64,000 bases of DNA from an uncultured Verrucomicrobiae bacterium. GTDB lineage: Bacteria; Verrucomicrobiota; Verrucomicrobiia; Limisphaerales; AAA164-E04. Of the stretch, positions 9,477 through 18,830 are shown one piece after another. The stretch is taken from positions 17,686 through 81,685 of the forward strand of contig CALSPN010000048.1 of assembly GCA_943788245.1 (NCBI GenBank). The letters are read 5' to 3'. Below the pieces are notes generated by a model. It worked only from the letters and a program-made list of their open reading frames with translations, was not told the origin of the DNA and made no database searches. The position numbers were made by a program, and so were the translations under genes. The first letter of the stretch is position 1. Each line of letters begins with the position of its first letter.

Positions 9477-10646
9477 TTGAGCACAAATTACGAAAAAGAA
9501 GGACGTTTACCACTGATCGGTATTATCGGCGGAGGCCAGCTGGCACGCATGCAAGCACAGGCAGCAAGTCGCCTTGGATGCCAGGTTCGCACCCTTGAAA
9601 AAACCGCGAACTGCCCAGCAGCCAGCGTGGTGCATGATCATAAGGTCGGAGACTGGAATGACCCAGACACTTTGATTGAATGGGCCAAAGGCTGCGACTT
9701 GATCACGCTTGAAAATGAATTCGTGGAAGCGGAAAGTCTGGCAAAGCTTGAAGAATCTGGATTCCCCGTCATCCCAACCTCGGCGACAATGGCAGCCGTC
9801 CAGGACAAGTGGATACAAAAACAGCGCCTTAAAGAGCAAGGATTAGCCGTCCCGGTCTTTGAATCGGTCTCATCTCAAGAGTGTATTAAAAAATTTGGCG
9901 AAAAACTGGGGTGGCCTGTGGTCTTGAAAAAACGCAAGCAGGGATATGACGGAAAAGGAAATGCAACGATCCGCAATCCCGAATCCATAAAGGAGGCCTG
10001 GTCAGCAATGGGAAGCGGGAAATACCCACTATATGTGGAAGCCTTTTGCCCATTTGTAAAAGAGTTGGCAGTGATGGTAGTTCGATCGGTATCCGGGGAT
10101 CATACAGAATACCCAGTCGTAGAAACCGTTCAGAAAAATCACATCTGCCATGTCGTCACTGCCCCCTGCTCCATCGATCCTGCACAGCAGAGCAAAGCAT
10201 CTGCATTGGCGCGAAGCGCCATTGAAGCCGTGCAGGGTTTAGGGTGTTTCGGGGTGGAAATGTTTTTAACCAGAGAAGGTGAAATCCTTATTAACGAATT
10301 GGCTCCTCGTGTCCATAATTCCGGTCATTACACCATCGAGGCGTGTCCTTGCTCTCAATTCGAAAACCACATTCGATCTATTCTGGGGTGGCCTCTGGGA
10401 GACACTAGCTTGGTCAAGCCTGCTGCTGTGATGATCAATTTGTTGGGAGTTGGTGAGGGGCCACCATTACCTCAAGGTATCAATAAGGCATTGCAAAACC
10501 CTAATGTACATCTGCATATCTACGGAAAACCTGATAGCCGAAAAGGTCGGAAAATGGGACATCTCACATTGATGGGCGATCACATGGAGGAAACCACCCA
10601 ACAGGCGATCAGTTTGGCAAGCCAACTGGTATTCGGTAACGCTTAG
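9477..10646 (+). CDS. purK: 5-(carboxyamino)imidazole ribonucleotide synthase (PurK)
   Basis: ATP-grasp enzyme of purine biosynthesis that carboxylates AIR to N5-CAIR with ATP and bicarbonate. 389 residues, near the family norm. The N-terminal Rossmann-like domain shows IGIIGGGQLARM. The ATP-grasp core has GWPVVLKKRKQGYDGKGN, VKELAVMVVRS and the C-terminal NELAPRVHNSGHYTIEAC, all diagnostic. The best start is TTG 9477: no ATG occurs before the conserved IIGGG, and the TTG gives a short natural lead-in. No purE is adjacent, although the two are often paired. The gene seems to stand alone. Confidence 0.95.
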   Translation: MSTNYEKEGRLPLIGIIGGGQLARMQAQAASRLGCQVRTLEKTANCPAASVVHDHKVGDWNDPDTLIEWAKGCDLITLENEFVEAESLAKLEESGFPVIPTSATMAAVQDKWIQKQRLKEQGLAVPVFESVSSQECIKKFGEKLGWPVVLKKRKQGYDGKGNATIRNPESIKEAWSAMGSGKYPLYVEAFCPFVKELAVMVVRSVSGDHTEYPVVETVQKNHICHVVTAPCSIDPAQQSKASALARSAIEAVQGLGCFGVEMFLTREGEILINELAPRVHNSGHYTIEACPCSQFENHIRSILGWPLGDTSLVKPAAVMINLLGVGEGPPLPQGINKALQNPNVHLHIYGKPDSRKGRKMGHLTLMGDHMEETTQQAISLASQLVFGNA

Positions 10647-10773
10647 CCAAACTCTTTCTTTCTGCTTAAGTTTAAAGTGCAAAGATCCGATAGTAGACTG
10701 GTAGACATCCCAACTTGACTGATGTTTGCTTCTAGAGCTTCTAGAGTTTCGCTGAAATAATAAAATCCGTAGA

Positions 10774-11745
10774 ATGGAAGCCACATTTGCAAAACTTGGA
10801 TCAAAGCCAAACGTTTCGGGAAAGGTGAATCGCGATGAGGTGATCAATGCCGCAAAAAGTTTTGAGCCACTGAGCCCAACGATTGTCAAGTTGAGCTCGA
10901 TGCTGGTTGATACAAACATCGATTTAAGTGAAATCATTTCACTCATTTCCTATGATCAAGCACTCACTTACCAGCTATTGAAGGCGGCCAATTCGGCCTA
11001 TGTAGGAAGTGCTTCGCGTATTACGAATGTTCAAGAAGCCGCCTATTTCATGGGAAAATTCAAGACGCTCAACCTCCTCCTTGCATGCGCCTTTGGCAGC
11101 AAGCTGCGCAATACCAAATTACCTGCATATGAAGAAGTAGAAGGTCAATTGTGGCGAGATTCCGTAATTGCATCCATTACGGCAGATCAATGCTCCAAGG
11201 TCTTCAGACTTAGAATACCGCCTGAGACAGCATGTGCAGCCCTGCTGCTCAATGCAGGAAAAGTAATCCTTTCAAGGTTCATTTCCGATGAAATGAAACG
11301 CTACATTTCTGAATGCAGATTAAATGGAAGAGACCAAATTCATGCTGAACTGGAGGTCTTGGATACACACTATGTCGAAGTAGGGGGATTTATTGCAGAA
11401 CATTGGGGATTACCACCCGAGATCGCCATCGGCATAAAGTATCAGCATGATCCGGACAAGGTGAAAAAGGCCACAAGTGACGTGACACATGTCTGCTACA
11501 GATGGATAGAATTTCTTTCAAATCCAGTTTCCTCGGGAAAAGGGGAAATAAAAATCAATCCAAACGTCATTCAGCGCTTGCAGCCTAGTTCAAAGGCTTG
11601 GTTTAACGTCATGGAGACATTGGTCAAGGAACGTTATCAAAAGATATGCGGTGACTACGGCTTGCCCGAAAAAGGGCTGCTTCCAAAACAATGGGCCTTC
11701 GACGAAAGAGGCAAGGATAGCATCAATGAACCTGCATGCGCCTGA
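10774..11745 (+). CDS. HDOD-domain signalling protein
   Basis: Cytoplasmic protein of 323 residues with a single HDOD domain (about 25-230), a degenerate HD-type fold without phosphohydrolase activity used in bacterial signalling. Typical pieces are LSPTIVKLSSML, ISYDQALTYQLLKAANSAY, AYFMGKFKTLNLLLACAF and HYVEVGGFIAEHWGLPPEI. The C-terminal 90 residues are not recognised and carry no GGDEF or EAL output. The partner cannot be told from context. Upstream, the 9-base sequence GCTTCTAGA is directly repeated (10728-10745), 28 bases before ATG 10774. Confidence 0.88.
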   Translation: MEATFAKLGSKPNVSGKVNRDEVINAAKSFEPLSPTIVKLSSMLVDTNIDLSEIISLISYDQALTYQLLKAANSAYVGSASRITNVQEAAYFMGKFKTLNLLLACAFGSKLRNTKLPAYEEVEGQLWRDSVIASITADQCSKVFRLRIPPETACAALLLNAGKVILSRFISDEMKRYISECRLNGRDQIHAELEVLDTHYVEVGGFIAEHWGLPPEIAIGIKYQHDPDKVKKATSDVTHVCYRWIEFLSNPVSSGKGEIKINPNVIQRLQPSSKAWFNVMETLVKERYQKICGDYGLPEKGLLPKQWAFDERGKDSINEPACA

Positions 11746-11927
11746 GGAACTTTCATCAAAGGAAACAAGCCTTGATGGATTTGAAAGCCAGCTTTGTTTC
11801 TTCCAGGTCTGGGGCCAGGGCAGAGGGTATCTCACCCGAAACGTTTTCAGCTCTTCCGGAAGGATATGGTGAGTATCTGAATCGAAATGAGATTCGTCAA
11901 TTAGAGACTTGCCAAAGAGAAATCTAA
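11736..11927 (+). CDS. Possible small ORF overlapping the HDOD gene end
   Basis: A 63-residue frame starts with ATG 11736, ten bases inside the HDOD gene, and stops at 11925-11927. The product is basic at first and acidic later (ending NEIRQLETCQREI). No family is recognised. The overlap would fit translational coupling, but the length could arise by chance, so this is a weak call. Confidence 0.22.
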   Translation: MRLRNFHQRKQALMDLKASFVSSRSGARAEGISPETFSALPEGYGEYLNRNEIRQLETCQREI

Positions 11928-11990
11928 GGCTTATTTTTGACGGGTATTTAACCTTAAAATTATTTGCTCCTCTATCGGGGAACAACTGTT

Positions 11991-12878
11991 ATGAAGATAA
12001 AAGAGATAAAAGGAAACCAGCTTGCGATGGCGCAAAGAGGCTTCACGTTGATTGAATTGTTGGTGGTTATTGCCATCATCGCCATTTTGGCGGGCATGCT
12101 CCTCCCTGCTTTGAGCAAAGCCAAAGAAAAAGCAAAAGGCATCCTTTGCATGAACAATACCAAGCAACTGATGCTTGCCAATCACATGTATACGGGAGAC
12201 AACGAAGACAGCTTCCCAAAAACACGTCATGGTGGTGGCAGCGAAGTGAACGAAGGTTCGTGGGTTACTGGATCAATGACCTGGACCACTTATCAGGGCA
12301 ACACAAACGTGGCTTATTTGCTGGACCCCAGGTATTCTAAACTCGCTTCTTATTTCTCTGGTGCGAAAAATATTTTCAAATGCCCATCCGATCACTTCTT
12401 GAGTGCCGCACAACGACGCGCGGGTTTTACAGAACGTGTTCGCAGTATTTCCGGGAATATCCGAATTGGTGATGATTCCAACGCTTGGGATACAAGAGCA
12501 TTTCCTCGATACACTGCAAAGGCGTCCGGCTTGACTGACCCAGGGCCATCCGATACCTGGATCTACATGGATGAGCATCCTGACAGTATCAATGACGTAG
12601 GTAACTTCACCTATGAGCCATTCTCAGGTCGCTGGGTTGACGTTCCTGCCAACTATCATAATGGCGCTGCGGGAATCGCATTTGCAGATGGACACTCTGA
12701 AATTCACAAATGGAAAGGTGGCCTTGGTGGAGCACCATTCGTAATCCTTCCGGCTGGAACAGGCAACTTGGGAGCCATCAGAGGTTATACCAGAAAAGAT
12801 CAAGACGCTTTGTGGTGGGCACTTCGCACTCAGCGTAAGAGTGGTATTACTGAGGCAGCCATCCGCGGTACATTCTAA
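11991..12878 (+). CDS. Prepilin-type N-terminal cleavage/methylation domain protein (H-X9-DG type)
   Basis: Type IV pilin-like or type II secretion pseudopilin-like protein of about 295 residues. The prepilin peptidase site is [18 protein letters not shown] (Gly -1, Phe +1, Glu +5), followed by one hydrophobic helix and the family-typical [22 protein letters not shown]. The C-terminal H-X9-DG motif is seen as [20 protein letters not shown]. Such proteins occur in many copies in Verrucomicrobia, Planctomycetes and Lentisphaerae, usually with unknown cargo. Start: ATG 11991 gives a 17-residue leader; ATG 12027 would give the more classical 5-residue leader MAQRG and has AAGGAA upstream. A strong terminator follows. 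A decayed paralogue lies at 14160-14875. Confidence 0.93.
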   Translation: MKIKEIKGNQLAMAQRGFTLIELLVVIAIIAILAGMLLPALSKAKEKAKGILCMNNTKQLMLANHMYTGDNEDSFPKTRHGGGSEVNEGSWVTGSMTWTTYQGNTNVAYLLDPRYSKLASYFSGAKNIFKCPSDHFLSAAQRRAGFTERVRSISGNIRIGDDSNAWDTRAFPRYTAKASGLTDPGPSDTWIYMDEHPDSINDVGNFTYEPFSGRWVDVPANYHNGAAGIAFADGHSEIHKWKGGLGGAPFVILPAGTGNLGAIRGYTRKDQDALWWALRTQRKSGITEAAIRGTF

Positions 12879-12906
12879 CAGTATATATTTTAGTGTATTT
12901 AATTCA

Positions 12907-12942
12907 AAAGCCTGCCGATTTTTGATCGGCAGGCTTTTTTGT
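12907..12942 (+). terminator. Rho-independent terminator, bidirectional
   Basis: A perfect 11-bp stem (AGCCTGCCGAT at 12909-12919 with ATCGGCAGGCT at 12925-12935) closes a 5-base loop and is followed by a T run on the plus strand. On the minus strand the stem is followed by TTTT. It sits between the convergent prepilin-like and PhyH-family genes and can serve both. Confidence 0.93.
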
Positions 12943-13004
12943 TTAAGAGTCTGAGTTAGAGATCTAAAAACCTTACCTGTAGGCGATGACGATGATCCTG
13001 CCTG

Positions 13005-13835
13005 TCATTCAGGAAGACCTTTAGCGCTGGCGTCCTCGGCCATGAGATTCACAAAATCAACCTTGGCTCGTTGAGCATCGTCTTCACCCACTTCGCGCAC
13101 CTTGGAATCATCCACTTTTTGAAGTTTCGTATAGCGAGGGTGATGTGAATCTTTATACGGATTGTTACTTGCAGTATTGTAGCAACAAATCAATGCCCAT
13201 CTTGACCGTTCACTGTGATTTGCCGCGGAACTGTGAAGCAGGTTGGCATGAAAGAAAAGGGCATCTCCCGGCGCCATCGTAACGTGAACAAGTTCCAGTC
13301 GTTTTTTCACCTCCTCTACACGTTCGAGGTCGGCTCCTGCCTGCTCGCCCGACAATACGTGATTGATACGCCCCATCTTATGCGATCCTTTTAAAACCTG
13401 CAGACAACCGTTTTCCAGAGTCGCCTGATCAACCGCAATCATGACGCTGCATAGATCTGGAAAAAGCACTCCATTCTGATACCAGTATCCATAATCTTGA
13501 TGCCACGCCCAAGCTCCTCCCACACGCGCATCTTTTAATATCATCTTTGAATGGTAATGATATACCTCGTCTGCCAACAATGCCTCGACGGTATCCACCA
13601 CTCGATGACATCTTGCAAACATGCCATAAACGCCATCACCAGGGTGATTCCATAGCGCCAGCCTGACATCATTCCCCTTGCCATCATCCATCGTGGAGGA
13701 TGCCTGGTCCATGGCATTGTCATGATGCGCTGTTTCTCCTAACAGTCGCGTTTCCTCCGTCGAAAACAGTTGACGAATAATGATGTAACCATCGCGGTCA
13801 AAATCAGCCTTCTGATTGGGTCTAAGCATGTTCAT
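13005..13835 (-). CDS. Phytanoyl-CoA dioxygenase (PhyH) family protein
   Basis: Fe(II)/2-oxoglutarate-dependent oxygenase of 276 residues, full length for the family. The iron-binding HxD is in WAWHQDYGYWY (H112, D114); the distal His and 2-oxoglutarate-binding Arg lie in FFHANLLHSSAANHSERSR. ENGCLQVLKGSHK is the usual loop. The substrate cannot be read from sequence. PVC genomes hold many such enzymes, and ectoine hydroxylase is a relative, but no ectoine genes are near. The start could be at 13835 or at the second Met at 13829. It converges on the prepilin-like gene and ends near the shared terminator. Confidence 0.93.
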   Translation of the reverse strand: MNMLRPNQKADFDRDGYIIIRQLFSTEETRLLGETAHHDNAMDQASSTMDDGKGNDVRLALWNHPGDGVYGMFARCHRVVDTVEALLADEVYHYHSKMILKDARVGGAWAWHQDYGYWYQNGVLFPDLCSVMIAVDQATLENGCLQVLKGSHKMGRINHVLSGEQAGADLERVEEVKKRLELVHVTMAPGDALFFHANLLHSSAANHSERSRWALICCYNTASNNPYKDSHHPRYTKLQKVDDSKVREVGEDDAQRAKVDFVNLMAEDASAKGLPE

Positions 13836-14159
13836 GGTGGTAAGCTTCCATGATGGAAGGGAAATATGATGATGTCATCAAAATATTCAACATTCAGCAA
13901 ATGAACCGTTTCTAAGATGAGGATCCACAACAAAGCTGAAAACATAATCAATCTGGATTACTGCAAGGCATCTCTTCAGGTCCTCCAGCATCTTCAAAAC
14001 CTCCAAAGGGACGCAAATTCCCCCTCCACAAACAACACAAATGGAATCCCGCGCTGATCGAGGTAAGCATGGCCGAAGCAAACCTCATTCATTTTTTGAA
14101 ATACAAGACCAAGCTGCCTTCCCTGAATTTCGCTTTACTCGGGTGATGCCTCATTCTAA
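13836..14159. other. Intergenic stretch between divergent genes
   Basis: No supported gene. It should hold the PhyH-gene promoter and the former promoter of the prepilin-like pseudogene. No conserved site was recognised. Confidence 0.4.
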
Positions 14160-14875
14160 TTGCTGCATTCGATGACTCGAAGTAGCTGCAATCGACAAAT
14201 TACCACATTCATATTGATCGAGCTTTTGATAGTGATTGCCATCATTGCGATACTGGCTGGCCTACTGCTGCCTGCATTGAGTCGGGCCAAGTCCAAAGCC
14301 CATACAGCCGGGTGTGTTTCCAATTTACGTCAGTTTGGTATCACCATGCATATTTACACCTCGGACCATGGGGAAAAATCCCTTTCTCAGGTCGAAAATG
14401 GCCGCAGATGCCGCTGATCGATTTGGTGATTTTGTTCGATCCCTAGATCAGTTCCAACGCAAGGGTCTTCTACCTTTGCCCTGCTGACAAGCCGCCCGCC
14501 TGGAATATCGCCTGAGCTTCTGGAGCCGGGAGCGGAACCGGTATCCATACAAACGAGCTGCCCTACTCCCATTCTTATCATTACTACCATCAATTCTATG
14601 ACAGCGATAAAATACCTGCTCCAAAATTGGCATAACGCAGAACCACTGAAGTCTCCTTTCCTTCCCATAGGGCAATCATCAGCTTTTATGCGGAACCCAG
14701 AAATGGTCAAGTAGGTGACAGGAATCTGCCCCATGGAGGCAATGGGTTGCCCCTTCTTTTCGTGGATAGTCACGCTGGCTATACCAAATACATGAAACTC
14801 TACAAAGCGGCCGCGTATGGCGATAGTAATTTGGACTGGACTAGGGAGGGATTGAAAGGGAAAGACCTCAAGTAG
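14160..14875 (+). pseudogene. Decayed prepilin-like (H-X9-DG) protein gene
   Basis: The start codes for a prepilin-like N-terminus ([33 protein letters not shown]), but the cleavage-site Gly has become Thr. The frame shifts at an A5 run (14374-14378). In the following frame the sequence still encodes family-typical pieces ([67 protein letters not shown]), interrupted by stops TAG 14444, TGA 14513 and TAA 14633, and ending at TAG 14873. The H-X9-DG motif has changed to H-X9-DS. Three stops plus a frameshift show true decay rather than one sequencing error. The family is the same as the intact gene at 11991. Confidence 0.88.
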
Positions 14876-15032
14876 CTCACATGCATTTAAATAACGCCCG
14901 GCAAAACTAGTGGCTGAATTTTCCGGAATGCACCAAGCCTCCACTCGTTGTAAAGATCAGCTTGCAGCAGCAAGGTGCATTGATATGAAAATCCGCTGAG
15001 GCAACGTAGGGCTCCCGTATCCCTGAAGTCAC

Positions 15033-18000
15033 TCAAGCTTTCATCTTGACCAGTAAATCCTTGATATCAACATTGTCCGCAAACTTTACAGCCAGCTCAG
15101 CCACATGACCATCGCAAGGTGAATTGATCGACGTTTGCATCTTCATCGCTTCCATCATGATCAACCTTTCGCCTTTTTTGACCTTTTGACCTACGGAGAC
15201 GTGAACTTCAGCAATGAGTCCGGGAATAGGAGCGCCAACTTGCAGCGGGTCTGATTCATCCGCCTTGATCCGCTGGGCACGTTTGGGAGCGACACTTTCA
15301 TTGGTGATCATTGTATCACGCGCAATGCCGTTCAGCTCATAGGTTACTGCGCATTGGCCATCCTCATCAGGTTTACCGACATTGATCAACTTGATGAACA
15401 GATCCTTACCCTCCTCAATACTTACCGCAATCTCTTCATTTGGATACAATCCATAAAGGTAACCAGGTGTTGGTAAAGCGCTGACTTCTCCAAATTCCTT
15501 GCGATGTTTCTCGAAATCCAGAAAAACTTTTGGATACATCAAGTAAGAGTATAGATCGTCATCGGACACTTTGCGTTTGATCTTTTGCCCAAGCTCCTTG
15601 CGAGTCTTTTCCAGATCAAGTGATCTGGGTGGTTTTGGTCGCCCCCGCTTCACATCTTGTCGATACCGCTGCCTTGCCTTCTTGTAATCTTCAGGTGGAA
15701 GGATCGCCTTCCAAATATCTTGAGGCCAACCGCCATCAGGCCAACCAAGCCCCCCTTTGAACATGTCAATCACCGACTCCGGCCAGCTTTGCTCCCGAGG
15801 GTCCAGATTGACGACATCATCCGGTTTGATACCATGACTGAATAAGAATAATGCCATATCACCAACAACCTTGCTTGAGGGCGTCACCTTGACGATATCC
15901 CCGAAGAGCTGATTCACATCTGCATAAGTCTTGGCAATCTCGTTCCATCGATGCCCTACCCCCATGCTGGCAGCCTGGGCTTTCAGGTTGGTGTATTGCC
16001 CCCCGGGCATCTCATGGAGATACACATCCGCACTCCCTGTTTTGGGTGCTGTATCAAAAGGACGATATACATCCCTCACTTGATCCCAGTAATCACTGAC
16101 CCGATTCAGAGCACCAACATTGAGTTTGGTTTTCCGGGATGAATCTTCCAAAGCCACCGCAAGCGAATTCATATTGGGCTGCGAGGTACTTCCCGACATG
16201 GAGGCAATCGCAAGATCAGCGACATCCACACCTGCTTGCGCCGATTCAAGAATCGTGGCCGTTTGAACACCGGCTGTCTCATGCGTGTGGAAGTGAATGG
16301 GAATACCAATTTCCTGTTTGAGTGCCTTGACCAGCTTCCTCGCAGCCATGGGACGGCAAAGACCAGCCATGTCTTTGATGGCAAGCATGTGAGCCCCCAT
16401 CCGTTCCAATTCCTTGGCAAGTTGCACGTAATATTTCAGTGAGAACTTATCACGCTTTGAATCCAGAATATTCCCAGTATAACAAATAGCAGCCTCACAA
16501 ATGGCATGCGTATCCTGAACGGATTCCATGGCTACCTTCAAATTGGGAAGGTAATTCAGACTGTCAAAGATGCGAAAAATATCCATCCCGGCATCTGCAG
16601 CATGTTTAACAAAACCGGCAACAACATTGTCGGGGTAGTTGGAATACCCCACGGCATTGCTCCCACGGAACAACATCTGAAAACATACGTTGGGGATATG
16701 CTGTCTGAGCACCCTCAAACGCTGCCATGGATCTTCATTCAGAAAACGCATCGCAGTATCAAAAGTTGCCCCGCCCCACATTTCCATGGAGAACAATCCA
16801 TTTTTTTCCGATCCAAGTTCGCGTGCAATGTAGTCCGCACACCCCACCAGATCGTAGCTGCGCATGCGAGTTGCCATCAAAGATTGATGTGCGTCACGGA
16901 ACGTGGTGTCTGTCACAAGCAACCTCCGCTGCTTGATTACCCAATCTGAAAATTTCACGGGCCCCAGTTCGAGTAAGAGATCACGTGTTCCCTTGGGACA
17001 TGGTGCATCGGGATGAAAAGGCATCTTCGAGGGCGTCGCGACGGATAAATCAGGGTGGGGGGTTTTGACGTGCGGATTCCCATTGATGGTCACATTGCCA
17101 AGGAATTTGAGAAGCTTGGATGCACGATCCCGACGTGGACGAAACTCAAATAGTTCTGGAGAACTGTCAATGAGGCGGGTTGTCGCCTGCCCTGACCGGA
17201 AGTCCTCGTGGGAAATAACATTTTCGATAAACGGAATATTGGTCTTTACTCCGCGGATTCGAAACTCGCTCAAGGCACGGTGCATCCGGTCCATTGACAA
17301 TTCATAATTACCACCCCGGGTGATCAATTTAACCAGCATCGAATCGTAGAAAGGCGTGATCACCGCACCGGAATAACTCATCCCACCATCAAGCCTGATC
17401 CCCAGTCCCCCTGGAGATCGGTAGGCCAGTAACTTCCCGTAATCAGGCATGAATTGGTTGGCGGGATCTTCGGTGGTGACACGGGCTTGAATAGCCCAGC
17501 CATTGCGAGGAATCTGCTCTTGCGCTGGAATGCCGAGTTCAGGAGAAGTGAGAGGATGATTCTGGGCAATCAATATTTGACTGCGCACAAGATCGATTCC
17601 GGTGATTTCTTCAGTGACCGTATGCTCGACCTGAATACGCGGGTTCATTTCGATGAAATAGCCCTTTTGCCCATCCACATCGTAAAGAAATTCGACGGTA
17701 CCAGCATTCTCGTAACGGATCTCTTTTGCCAGTCGGACTGCGTCTGAACACATTTTGTCAACAAGGGAGGGCGGCAAACCAAAACTTGGCGCCACTTCGA
17801 TCACCTTTTGATGGCGACGTTGAATCGAACAATCACGCTCGTGCAAGTGGACGACATTTCCATGTTGATCTCCAAGAATCTGGACTTCAATGTGTTTGGC
17901 GCGGCCGATAAATTTTTCAAGAAAAACAGCAGCATTGCCAAAGGCTCTCTCAGCTTCTGCCTGCGCTTCGTCGAGAAGAGATGGCAGTTCTTCTTCGGTT

Positions 18001-18575
18001 TTGACAACCCGCATGCCTCGGCCACCCCCACCGAAAGCAGCTTTTATAATCAAAGGGAACCCGATTGCTTTTGCCATTTTGATAGCGGCCTTGCGCTCTG
18101 CAATAGGCTTATCCGTGCCAGGCAAGGTGGGAATACCAATCCGCTGAGCAACAGCACGCGCTGCAGTCTTGTCACCCATCATGTCCAAAAGCTCTGGTCG
18201 AGGGCCAATGAAAGTGATTTCAGCCTTGGCGCAGGCTCGAGCAAGATCAGGGTTCTCACTCAGAAATCCGTAGCCAGGATGAATGGCATCGACACCCTTG
18301 GCCTTGGCAATTTGAATAATGCTGTCGATATCCAAATAGGCCGCAACAGGTCCCTTTCCTTTGCCCACCTGATATGCTTCATCAGCCTTGAAACGGTGCA
18401 TGCAAAAACGATCCTCTTGAGCATAAACGGCAACCGTCCTTTTGCGAAGTTCCGTCGCAGCACGGAAAACACGAATCGCAATCTCAGATCGATTCGCAGC
18501 CATGATTTTCGAAAAGTTGGCGATCGAAGCTTTGTTCGGCACCTTTGCCGTGCGCGATTTGTGTTTCTTTGTCAT
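15033..18575 (-). CDS. pyc: Pyruvate carboxylase
   Basis: Biotin enzyme that carboxylates pyruvate to oxaloacetate (anaplerosis, gluconeogenesis), about 1180 residues as expected for the single-chain form. In order: a biotin carboxylase/ATP-grasp domain (about 20-470; KIMAANRSEIAIRVFRA, FPLIIKAAFGGGGRGM, EMNPRIQVEHTVTEE), a carboxyltransferase TIM barrel (about 560-830; LLVTDTTFRDAHQSLMATR, MEMWGGATFDTAMRFL, IHFHTHETAG), a PYC_OADA domain and a C-terminal biotinyl domain with MMEAMKMQ, whose Lys carries biotin. The usual NRGE of the first motif is NRSE here. The frame opens at 18602; ATG 18575, with AAGAG upstream, is preferred. Monocistronic by context. Confidence 0.97.
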   Translation of the reverse strand: MTKKHKSRTAKVPNKASIANFSKIMAANRSEIAIRVFRAATELRKRTVAVYAQEDRFCMHRFKADEAYQVGKGKGPVAAYLDIDSIIQIAKAKGVDAIHPGYGFLSENPDLARACAKAEITFIGPRPELLDMMGDKTAARAVAQRIGIPTLPGTDKPIAERKAAIKMAKAIGFPLIIKAAFGGGGRGMRVVKTEEELPSLLDEAQAEAERAFGNAAVFLEKFIGRAKHIEVQILGDQHGNVVHLHERDCSIQRRHQKVIEVAPSFGLPPSLVDKMCSDAVRLAKEIRYENAGTVEFLYDVDGQKGYFIEMNPRIQVEHTVTEEITGIDLVRSQILIAQNHPLTSPELGIPAQEQIPRNGWAIQARVTTEDPANQFMPDYGKLLAYRSPGGLGIRLDGGMSYSGAVITPFYDSMLVKLITRGGNYELSMDRMHRALSEFRIRGVKTNIPFIENVISHEDFRSGQATTRLIDSSPELFEFRPRRDRASKLLKFLGNVTINGNPHVKTPHPDLSVATPSKMPFHPDAPCPKGTRDLLLELGPVKFSDWVIKQRRLLVTDTTFRDAHQSLMATRMRSYDLVGCADYIARELGSEKNGLFSMEMWGGATFDTAMRFLNEDPWQRLRVLRQHIPNVCFQMLFRGSNAVGYSNYPDNVVAGFVKHAADAGMDIFRIFDSLNYLPNLKVAMESVQDTHAICEAAICYTGNILDSKRDKFSLKYYVQLAKELERMGAHMLAIKDMAGLCRPMAARKLVKALKQEIGIPIHFHTHETAGVQTATILESAQAGVDVADLAIASMSGSTSQPNMNSLAVALEDSSRKTKLNVGALNRVSDYWDQVRDVYRPFDTAPKTGSADVYLHEMPGGQYTNLKAQAASMGVGHRWNEIAKTYADVNQLFGDIVKVTPSSKVVGDMALFLFSHGIKPDDVVNLDPREQSWPESVIDMFKGGLGWPDGGWPQDIWKAILPPEDYKKARQRYRQDVKRGRPKPPRSLDLEKTRKELGQKIKRKVSDDDLYSYLMYPKVFLDFEKHRKEFGEVSALPTPGYLYGLYPNEEIAVSIEEGKDLFIKLINVGKPDEDGQCAVTYELNGIARDTMITNESVAPKRAQRIKADESDPLQVGAPIPGLIAEVHVSVGQKVKKGERLIMMEAMKMQTSINSPCDGHVAELAVKFADNVDIKDLLVKMKA

Positions 18576-18830
18576 TGCTCTTAATTCCGCGTTAATCCAC
18601 AAGCTTAGGTCAAGCTAAATTCGAGGAACAAGATCATTTTTATCTGTTGGATACAATCATGCAAGATTGATATGATATCCTACGATTGATTGCTCGCTCT
18701 TCTCATCAAATTACAATGTAATTCATTAAGATGGCTCCGCTCGTGTGATGGATTTGCTTTGAACGGAACCATTGACCTCATGCCTGACTTTGAGTATATA
18801 TAACTGGGAAGGGCAAAGATTATTTTTACG

